Assembly (NCBI GenBank): GCA_027317105.1
Contig: DAHVFH010000148.1
Location: 1 to 12,507, forward strand
DNA length: 12,507 nucleotides
DNA from: Cytophagales bacterium
GTDB lineage: Bacteria > Bacteroidota > Bacteroidia > Cytophagales > Cyclobacteriaceae
Direction of reading: 5' to 3'
In this document: piece by piece, positions 7,633-12,507 of the stretch
How the letters are laid out: each line of letters opens with the position of its first letter
Position numbering within the stretch: the stretch's first letter is position 1
Position numbers and translations under genes: made by a program
Notes under the pieces: generated by a model
Told to the model about the DNA's origin: nothing
What the model saw: only the letters and a program-made list of their open reading frames with translations
Database searches by the model: none

Positions 7633-7649
7633 CGTAACATAAAAGTTAC
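7606..7649. promoter_or_regulatory. Two palindromic operator candidates, GTAAC-N6-GTTAC
   Basis: Perfect 5-bp arms occur twice: GTAAC at 7606-7610 with GTTAC at 7617-7621, and GTAAC at 7634-7638 with GTTAC at 7645-7649. The copies are 28 bp apart, and both are preceded by TTTGC. The first fills the spacer between the -33 and -7 boxes; the second begins right after the -7 box and covers the expected start of transcription. ArsR-family dimers bind such inverted repeats, and the operon encodes one, so autorepression is the simplest reading (inference). Confidence 0.7.
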
Positions 7650-7654
7650 TTATT

Positions 7655-8104
7655 ATGCAAACCGAAATCAAAAACGAATGGATTTATGAGCAATCACCCA
7701 ACAAGGTTTGGGAATACCTCACAAAGGCTGAGTTAATCGCCTTATGGTTAATGCCGAACAATTTTAAACCAATTCTCGGGCATGAATTTCAGTTTCAGGT
7801 AAAGCCAATTCAAAGCCTTGACCTGGACGGAATTTTTTATTGTAAAGTTCTTGAAATCGAACCTTTAAAAAAACTGGTCTATAGTTGGAAAGGTGGCTCT
7901 GGCGATGGCGTTTTCACACTTGACACCGTTGTGGAGTGGACGTTGGAAAAGCATGGCAAAGGGGCAAAATTGTTGCTACGTCAATCCGGTTTCAAAGAAG
8001 CCAACTTTTCAATCTTTACAGGAATGACCAGCGGGTGGCAATCCAATATTCAAAAAATGATTAATCATTTAAATGCCAACAGCAATGACAGCACCAAGGC
8101 TTGA
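7655..8104 (+). CDS. SRPBCC/AHSA1-domain protein (first of the operon)
   Basis: A 149-aa soluble protein of the START/Bet v1-like SRPBCC superfamily, AHSA1 (Hsp90 ATPase activator homologue) type. The visible pattern is an N-terminal strand and helix with SPNKVWEYLTKAELIALWLMP, then GHEFQFQV, a central KVLEIEPLKKLVYSWKG, EWTLEKHGKGAKLLLRQSGF, and a C-terminal amphipathic helix GWQSNIQKMINHL that would close the ligand pocket. The length is usual for single-domain members. These proteins bind small hydrophobic ligands or act as chaperone-like or resistance factors; none of these roles can be assigned here. The ATG at 7655 sits five bases after the second operator palindrome, with only a short leader. 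The 3' end overlaps the ArsR gene, so the two are probably translationally coupled. Confidence 0.85.
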   Translation: MQTEIKNEWIYEQSPNKVWEYLTKAELIALWLMPNNFKPILGHEFQFQVKPIQSLDLDGIFYCKVLEIEPLKKLVYSWKGGSGDGVFTLDTVVEWTLEKHGKGAKLLLRQSGFKEANFSIFTGMTSGWQSNIQKMINHLNANSNDSTKA

Positions 8105-8411
8105 CGCGTTTCAGGTGATTGCCGACCCCAGCCGAAGGCAGATGTTAATGCTGCTTTCAAAAGAAAGTTTAACAATCAACGGGCTGGCTGAAAATTTTGA
8201 CATGAGCCGACCAGCGGTTTCAAAACACATCAAAGTCCTTTATGGCGCAGGCTTCATTTCCATTACCGGTATTGGCCGCGAAAGGCATTGCGTGTTGAAA
8301 CAAGAGGGATTCAACAAACTGCAAGATTTCATCAACTACTTTGATAAATTCTGGGCGGGCAAACTCCAAAAATTAGAAACCCTTTTAAACACTAAAGCAA
8401 AATCAAAATAA
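8073..8411 (+). CDS. ArsR-family winged-helix transcriptional regulator
   Basis: A small (112 aa) ArsR-type repressor. LDAFQVIADPSRRQMLMLL (about 10-28) is the typical first helix region, followed by the helix-turn-helix SLTINGLAENFDMSRPAVSKHIKVLYGAGFI and the wing TGIGRERHCVLK. A C-terminal helix YFDKFWAGKLQKLETLL probably forms the dimer interface. The metal-sensing CxC of classic ArsR/SmtB proteins is absent from the recognition helix, so this is the non-metal subgroup that commonly pairs with SRPBCC genes. The start overlaps the end of the upstream gene by 32 bp; an internal ATG at 8085 (MTAPRLDAF) would shorten the overlap to 20 bp and is equally plausible. The likely target is the operon's own promoter at 7601-7649. 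The inducing signal is unknown, perhaps a ligand also handled by the flanking SRPBCC proteins. Confidence 0.9.
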   Translation: MPTAMTAPRLDAFQVIADPSRRQMLMLLSKESLTINGLAENFDMSRPAVSKHIKVLYGAGFISITGIGRERHCVLKQEGFNKLQDFINYFDKFWAGKLQKLETLLNTKAKSK

Positions 8412-8437
8412 GTTTCAACAATTTAAACAACACCAAA

Positions 8438-8890
8438 ATGAAAAAGACAACTTTTCAAAGCGAACAAGACTTCAGCTACCATCTCACTGTAAAAGCTTCG
8501 GCAAAAGAAACAATGAAAAATATTAGCCAGGTTAATTTATGGTGGGCCAAAAACTTCAAGGGTAAAGCTGCTCAACTCAATGATGAATTCTCCGTTTATT
8601 TTGGAGATACCTATGTGGATTTCAGGATTTCAGAAGTCATTCCAAACAAGAAAATTACCTGGTCGGTAACGGACTGCAATCTTCAATGGATAAACGATAA
8701 AAAGGAATGGCAAAACACAGAAGTGATCTGGACGCTCTCCGAAAAGGCAGGAAAAACTCAAGTTGATTTCTTACATAAAGGTTTGAACCCCGACAGTGAA
8801 TGTTATGAGAGTTGTAATACCGGGTGGACACATCATCTCAAAGACAGCCTACAAAAGCTAATTGATGAGGGTAAGGGACTCCCTGAATAA
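8438..8890 (+). CDS. SRPBCC/AHSA1-domain protein (third gene of the operon)
   Basis: A 150-aa soluble SRPBCC-superfamily protein, 26 bp downstream of the ArsR gene and clearly in the same operon. The N-terminal half reads FSYHLTVKASAKETMKNISQVNLWWAKNF, a subgroup with a conserved WW in place of the usual W[LM]xP. It continues with LNDEFSVYFGDTYVDFRISEVIPNKKITWSV, then QVDFLHKGLNPDSECYESC and a C-terminal helix GWTHHLKDSLQKLI. Two cysteines in ECYESC are typical of this Bacteroidota subgroup as I recall it. It differs strongly from the first SRPBCC protein of the operon, so the two are not a recent duplication. The biochemical role is unknown; ligand binding or a stress-related function is possible. 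Confidence 0.85.
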   Translation: MKKTTFQSEQDFSYHLTVKASAKETMKNISQVNLWWAKNFKGKAAQLNDEFSVYFGDTYVDFRISEVIPNKKITWSVTDCNLQWINDKKEWQNTEVIWTLSEKAGKTQVDFLHKGLNPDSECYESCNTGWTHHLKDSLQKLIDEGKGLPE

Positions 8891-8891
8891 T

Positions 8892-8905
8892 TAATAGCGC
8901 TATTA
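8892..8905 (+). terminator. Possible weak terminator palindrome
   Basis: The perfect palindrome TAATAGC-GCTATTA starts two bases after the TAA of the SRPBCC gene and is followed by TTTTG. The arms are AT-rich and the realistic stem is about 5 bp with a GCGC loop, so termination would be weak. The following 250 bp up to the PAP2 gene show no other feature I can support. Confidence 0.3.
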
Positions 8906-9152
8906 TTTTGTCAACACCACTAAATGCCCACATACCAGGCCCATCTACAACTAAAACGCACATGCTATGGCAGCGTTAAATCAACATCAGAAAATTGACT
9001 CCACGCGCAAAATCCGAACACTAAACTTTCCACGCAAATTGATACGCTAATGGCCGATCTTGCCCATTTGCTCCTAAACATTATCGAGCCTCAGGACCTA
9101 ATTCGATCAAATCTTAAGTTGACGGCTACGGTGAAGAACAAAAAGAGCCGTA

Positions 9153-9761
9153 TTACCGATTCCTACTTTCGCGCGATCTTCGATTTATCCATCGATTAAG
9201 TTTGTACGAAAGAAAAGCAGAACCTGAACCGATAATTGCGCCTGCCAGTACATCGCTGGGATAATGGACACCCAAATCCATTCGGGAGTAACCCACTGCG
9301 GATGCCCAAAGAAACGAAGGTGCAACCACATACCATTTAGGAAAGGCAATGCTCACTGAAGTTGCCAGCGCAAAGGCGGAAGATGTATGCCCGGAAGGAA
9401 AGGAATAGCTCCCTCCTGCCGTTTCTTTTTGAATGAAAGAATAAGTAGCGTAAGGTCTCGCTCGTTGAACGGTATATTTCAAAGAAGTGGAAATTATACC
9501 GGCAATAATTTCACTCGAACAAACAATCAATGCTTTTGCTTTGCTGGCGCTATCCTTTTTTATGAATGCATTGGCAAGGGCTGCTGCAGGCACTAATATG
9601 GTAAGCGGTGTGACGCTATTGGTCACGAATTTGAAAGCCGGATCCAATGACCGGTTGCGATCGACATTGATTACATTCAGCATGTCAATGTCGATATTTT
9701 GACCCTCCACAGGAATCAAAGAAGTGAACGAAACCAGCAGGACTAATAAATATTTCTTCAT
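9153..9761 (-). CDS. PAP2-family phosphatase
   Basis: From the ATG at 9761-9759 the protein is 202 aa: a signal peptide (MKKYLLVLLVSFTSLIPVEG) and then a PAP2 acid phosphatase domain. All three signature motifs are complete: K95-x6-R102-P103 (KYTVQRARP), PSGH at 122-125, and SR-x5-H-x3-D at 159-170 (SRMDLGVHYPSD). Catalysis should proceed through H166 with a phosphohistidine intermediate. Such enzymes dephosphorylate lipid phosphates such as undecaprenyl pyrophosphate or phosphatidic acid at the periplasmic face. The substrate cannot be told from sequence. The frame is open further upstream to 9839, but that extension overlaps rlmF in another frame and would bury the signal peptide, so I reject it. 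It lies 20 bp after rlmF and is the last gene of the rhomboid-rlmF-PAP2 operon. Confidence 0.92.
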   Translation of the reverse strand: MKKYLLVLLVSFTSLIPVEGQNIDIDMLNVINVDRNRSLDPAFKFVTNSVTPLTILVPAAALANAFIKKDSASKAKALIVCSSEIIAGIISTSLKYTVQRARPYATYSFIQKETAGGSYSFPSGHTSSAFALATSVSIAFPKWYVVAPSFLWASAVGYSRMDLGVHYPSDVLAGAIIGSGSAFLSYKLNRWINRRSRESRNR

Positions 9762-9781
9762 AAAAAGGTAATTGATCTTTG

Positions 9782-10744
9782 CTATTTCCATCTTGCGGCT
9801 CTCCAATTTTTCTGCTGTTCTGGCGTTAGGTATGTCCAAGCCACTATGCGGCTTGTTTTATTTCCCTGACTCATGCGTATCGTTTTTACCTCAACAGCCT
9901 TCGTATTTTTAAAAGCTGCGTAAACACTTTTAAGATGCGAAGACTTGGAAACCAGTGTCGAGAACCAAAAACAAGAGGATGCTATTGATTTGCTCTGGGC
10001 GATCATCTTTTGAATGAATTTTTCTTCTCCACCTTCGCACCACAGTTCGGTATTCTTACCGCCAAAATTCAGGGTAGGTTTTGTGATTCGCTTGTTATTC
10101 AGGTTCCTTAATTTACGAAGAGTTCCCGATTGGGCTTCTGCTAAAGAAGCATGAAAGGGAGGATTGCAAATCGTTAAATCGAAGTGCTCATCACTTTGAA
10201 TAATCCCTCGGAAAATATCCTTGGCATTCGGTTGTAAGCGGAGTTCCACCTTTCCCTTCAATTGGTTGTTGGTCTCAATTATTTTTGCTGCTGATTTGAT
10301 CGCCACCGGATCCACCTCCGATCCGACAAAAGCCCACTCATATTCTTTATTTGCAATAAGTGGATAAATGCAATTTGCGCCCACACCAATATCGAGACAA
10401 CGAATCTTTTTTCCTGTAGGAATGATTCCTTCATTACTGCTTCCTAGCAATTCCGCTACATGATGAATGTAATCGGCTCTTCCCGGGATCGGTGGACATA
10501 AATATCCTGGAGGAATGCTCCAGTAATTAATTCCATAAAAATGTTTCAACAAGGCTTTGTTCAACTGCATCACCGCCTTGGGGTTTGCAAAATCAATCGA
10601 TTCATCGCTATATTCATTCAACCGAACAAAGGGAGCTAAGGCCGGAAAGCTACCAATCAACTCCTGGAAATTATATCTCGCCCGATGTTTGTTACGCGGA
10701 TGTAGGCTAAGTTTTTCTTTTGGATGTTTTTTCTTTTGAAGCAT
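9782..10744 (-). CDS. rlmF: 23S rRNA (adenine(1618)-N(6))-methyltransferase RlmF
   Basis: A 320-aa cytoplasmic protein matching RlmF (E. coli YbiN) along its length; the enzyme N6-methylates A1618 of 23S rRNA using S-adenosylmethionine. Diagnostic parts are LHPRNKHRARYNFQELI near the N-terminus, DFANPKAVMQLNKALL, the IPPGYLCPPIPGRADYIHH segment, the SAM-binding motif CLDIGVGANCIYPLI (116-130), SEVDP (142-146), the N6-adenine catalytic motif NPPF (194-197), and LNFGGKNTELWCEGGEEKFI. The length is close to that of the E. coli enzyme. The ATG at 10744-10742 is 6 bp from the end of the rhomboid gene, indicating co-transcription. No defects are seen. Confidence 0.95.
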   Translation of the reverse strand: MLQKKKHPKEKLSLHPRNKHRARYNFQELIGSFPALAPFVRLNEYSDESIDFANPKAVMQLNKALLKHFYGINYWSIPPGYLCPPIPGRADYIHHVAELLGSSNEGIIPTGKKIRCLDIGVGANCIYPLIANKEYEWAFVGSEVDPVAIKSAAKIIETNNQLKGKVELRLQPNAKDIFRGIIQSDEHFDLTICNPPFHASLAEAQSGTLRKLRNLNNKRITKPTLNFGGKNTELWCEGGEEKFIQKMIAQSKSIASSCFWFSTLVSKSSHLKSVYAAFKNTKAVEVKTIRMSQGNKTSRIVAWTYLTPEQQKNWRAARWK

Positions 10745-10750
10745 GGGCTA

Positions 10751-11377
10751 TCAAAAGAGTGTTCCCAACCAATAGCTCACCTGCTCATAGAATATCACGA
10801 GGGATGACGGGTATACTATCACGCAAAACAACAGGCCATAGAATGCTCCAAATAAATGTGCATCGTGGTTGATGTTGTCGTTCGATTTTCTTCCCTGGTA
10901 ATAGGTGTACGCCATATACCCCGCACCAAACACAAACCCGGGCATGCAGAATGCGATGAATAGACAAATCGATTGCAACGGTTGAAGAATGATAAACACA
11001 AAAATTACCGAGCCCACGCCACCCGAAGCACCCAAGGCATTGTAGTGGCTGTTATTTCTTTCTTTGAAATAAGTGGGAATATCTGAGATAACAATGGCGG
11101 TCAGGTATAAAACGATAAAATAATACATGCCCCACTCACCAAATAATGAATCGAAATCACGTTCTACCGCATTGCCAAAAAAGTAGAAGGAAAACATATT
11201 CCACAGCAGGTGCGAGTGATCTTTGTGAATGAAACCAGAGCTGATAAACCGGTAGTATTGACCTTTTGTTTGGATCAGGTAAGGGTTCATCATTAACCGC
11301 GCCATGGGTGCGGGCTTGTTGAATGTGTAAAAGCTTATCGCTACGGTAATGCCGATCAAAATGACAGTAATGCTCAC
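10751..11377 (-). CDS. Rhomboid-family intramembrane serine protease
   Basis: A 208-aa integral membrane protein with about six hydrophobic segments. The catalytic dyad is visible: S118 in GASGG (116-120) and H174 in HDAHLFGAFYG. The HSHLLWNM stretch (55-61) supplies the conserved HxxxN that supports the oxyanion hole, and an ERDFDSLFGEW loop lies between segments. This is the core six-helix rhomboid fold, cleaving substrate transmembrane helices within the inner membrane. No extra N-terminal soluble domain is present. Physiological substrates are not predictable. It is the first gene of a minus-strand operon with rlmF and PAP2, and is divergent from the gene at 11534 across a 156-bp gap. I found no clear TAnnTTTG box for it. 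The start at 11377 places the first helix immediately at the N-terminus, as expected. Confidence 0.92.
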   Translation of the reverse strand: MSITVILIGITVAISFYTFNKPAPMARLMMNPYLIQTKGQYYRFISSGFIHKDHSHLLWNMFSFYFFGNAVERDFDSLFGEWGMYYFIVLYLTAIVISDIPTYFKERNNSHYNALGASGGVGSVIFVFIILQPLQSICLFIAFCMPGFVFGAGYMAYTYYQGRKSNDNINHDAHLFGAFYGLLFCVIVYPSSLVIFYEQVSYWLGTLF

Positions 11378-11481
11378 AAGTATGGAATTGAAATTTTATA
11401 GAAGCACAATGATAGTGAATTTAAGGGTTGTGATCGAATGGTTACCAAATAAATCTGTTATCCCAATAATAGTTTTACCAT

Positions 11482-11489
11482 TACATTTG
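11482..11489 (+). promoter_or_regulatory. Candidate -7 promoter box TACATTTG
   Basis: TACATTTG fits TAnnTTTG and lies 44 bp upstream of the ATG at 11534. No good TTTG is found at the -33 distance, only TGTT near 11456. It would drive the two-gene plus-strand unit. Confidence 0.35.
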
Positions 11490-11533
11490 TACTAGAGCCT
11501 AAACTCACTGAAGAGACAATTGCTGAAAAAAGA

Positions 11534-11908
11534 ATGCAACATTTACCCGACATTAGAAACCAGTTGAGCAGTACCGATCTTTTTGATGCCTTTAAAAAGC
11601 AATTGATAAAAGATTTTGAACAAAGTAATTTTCCGACTGATTTTGTGGAAACTCTTGAACCGGTCTATGGCCGTATTCATGAAAAAATTGTCTCGGCACT
11701 GAATCAAAATGAAAAAAAGACCGATTTCAAGTTAATGAAATTACTTAATCGGATTGACATCAGCGAAGCGCAATTAAAAAAATACTTAACCAACGATAAA
11801 AATGAAAACCAATTCAACGTTATTGCCGAATTAACTATCAAACGCGTGTTGCAAAAAGTAGTGATCAAACAGCATTACAAAAAAAATGAAAACTCGTCCG
11901 AGCTGTAA
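11534..11908 (+). CDS. Hypothetical protein, small, charged and helical
   Basis: A 124-aa soluble protein that I do not recognise. It has no signal peptide, membrane segment or cysteine. The sequence is rich in Lys, Glu and Asn and appears almost wholly alpha-helical (e.g. DLFDAFKKQLIKDFEQ, HEKIVSALNQNEKK, LMKLLNRIDISEAQLKKYL, ELTIKRVLQKVVIKQHYKK). The mix suggests a small helical bundle, possibly a protein-interaction factor. The ATG at 11534 is preceded by A-rich sequence. The frame is open about 85 bp further upstream without another usual start codon, and the promoter box at 11482 also favours this start. The next gene starts 18 bp downstream, so the two are likely co-transcribed. Confidence 0.7.
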   Translation: MQHLPDIRNQLSSTDLFDAFKKQLIKDFEQSNFPTDFVETLEPVYGRIHEKIVSALNQNEKKTDFKLMKLLNRIDISEAQLKKYLTNDKNENQFNVIAELTIKRVLQKVVIKQHYKKNENSSEL

Positions 11909-11926
11909 TTCCTTCAATTCAAACTA

Positions 11927-12421
11927 ATGACTTTTCTAATTGGTTTTTTTACACCTTGGATAATATACATCGTTATTTCGCTTCTGCATCTCTGCCTTCC
12001 AGGACGTTGGGTAACCGGATACGTAAGGCATTCCGGAAGCGGAGAATTATTAAAATACCGATTAAACGGACTGCTTGTCTTAATTACGATGATCATACTT
12101 TGGTTTTCGCTAGGCTATTTTGGTATGGTTCCCTATGATTGGTTGTATACTTCAAGATGGTCTAGTCTGGCAGGCGCATTCGTGTTTGGATTGATTTTTT
12201 CGTTGGGGGTTGTTTTACCTTACCCATCGACTGGCAAGCCATGGCTAGCCGATGTTTATTTTGGTAGACTTGAAAACCCGCAGGCTAAAAGCGCACGCAT
12301 TGATGCCAAAATGTGGTTGTATTTAGTAGGCGCTGTGATGCTGCAATTGAATGTCTTAAGTTTTGTAGCCCACCGTTATTCCACTTCTGGCGAAATTCCT
12401 ATGGGCGTTATGTTGCACTAA
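11927..12421 (+). CDS. ERG4/ERG24-family sterol reductase-like membrane protein, truncated after the N-terminal part
   Basis: The 164 residues match the N-terminal portion of the ERG4/ERG24 (sterol C-14/C-24 reductase) family. PWIIYIVISLLHLCLPGRWVTGYV and LLKYRLNGLLVLI correspond to the first helix and the LPG-x-V-x-G...YRLNG signature. VYFGRLENPQ...IDAKMWLYLVGAVMLQLNVLSF matches the family's GRELNPR...DxKMF region. About four membrane segments are visible. Full members are roughly 400 aa or more, and the C-terminal half carries the NADPH-binding and catalytic region, so this product should be inactive as a reductase. The stop TAA (12419-12421) falls just after MGVMLH, where homologues continue into the next helix. 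Neither other frame between 12421 and the window end obviously resumes the family. A remnant or a nonsense mutation with a following deletion seems likely; a C-terminal part beyond the window cannot be excluded. It lies 18 bp after the hypothetical gene. Confidence 0.7.
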   Translation: MTFLIGFFTPWIIYIVISLLHLCLPGRWVTGYVRHSGSGELLKYRLNGLLVLITMIILWFSLGYFGMVPYDWLYTSRWSSLAGAFVFGLIFSLGVVLPYPSTGKPWLADVYFGRLENPQAKSARIDAKMWLYLVGAVMLQLNVLSFVAHRYSTSGEIPMGVMLH

Positions 12422-12483
12422 ACCTTCGGTAGCTCTTGCGCACTTCGTTGTAAGTTGTATAGGTAAACCAAACTTCTACAACT

Positions 12484-12507
12484 ATGAACAACATGAAGCA
12501 GCAAGAG
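12484..12507 (+). CDS. Possible start of a further gene (cut by window edge)
   Basis: An ATG at 12484 opens MNNMKQQE and runs off the window. Only eight codons are visible, so neither reality nor product can be judged. The 62-bp gap after the truncated ERG4/ERG24-like gene has no repeat or terminator I can see. Confidence 0.25.

Noticed and set aside
9050..9199. A 49-codon plus-strand open frame starting MADLAHLLLNIIEPQ
   Set aside because: Short, unrecognised, with no clear promoter, and running antisense into the end of the PAP2 gene; likely chance, though a decayed gene fragment cannot be excluded.
9762..9839. N-terminal extension of the PAP2 protein beginning MDIPNARTAEK
   Set aside because: It overlaps the end of rlmF in another frame and would put 26 residues before a good signal peptide; the ATG at 9761 fits better.

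Overview
The window looks like chromosomal DNA from a member of the Bacteroidota, probably a free-living Cytophagales-like bacterium. Three things point there: a full-length hybrid two-component system (HTCS), a histidine kinase form found mostly in this phylum; several TAnnTTTG -7 promoter elements with little Shine-Dalgarno signal; and intergenic hairpin repeats of a style common in these genomes. This is inference from gene content; no rRNA or other taxonomic marker is present.

Left part (1-5355): a GH130 mannoside phosphorylase-type gene (minus strand, 3' end cut by the window edge) is divergent from a 1376-residue HTCS. The pair resembles the edge of a glycan-utilisation locus in which the HTCS senses an oligosaccharide and controls beta-mannoside breakdown. 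Region 5356-7077 is a decayed, repeat-rich stretch. It holds a tandem array of hairpin units, a Tat-signal sugar isomerase/epimerase-like gene broken by a frameshift that looks like loss of one 4-bp repeat copy, and two further clusters of hairpins.

Middle part (7078-8890): a DUF4268-type gene is followed by a compact SRPBCC - ArsR - SRPBCC operon. Its promoter carries two copies of a GTAAC-N6-GTTAC palindrome, one between the -33 and -7 boxes and one just after the -7 box. That is the layout expected for autorepression by the ArsR protein.

Right part (9153-12507): a minus-strand operon of rhomboid protease, RlmF (23S rRNA m6A1618 methyltransferase) and a PAP2 phosphatase is divergent from a plus-strand pair. 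The pair is a small hypothetical protein and an ERG4/ERG24 sterol-reductase-family membrane protein that stops after its N-terminal portion. A few codons of a possible further gene begin at the right edge.

I do not see a clearly new system such as a defence island, CRISPR array or mobile element. The best leads are the dual-operator ArsR/SRPBCC module, the 4-bp repeat frameshift, the truncated ERG4/ERG24 gene and the hairpin repeat family present in both orientations.
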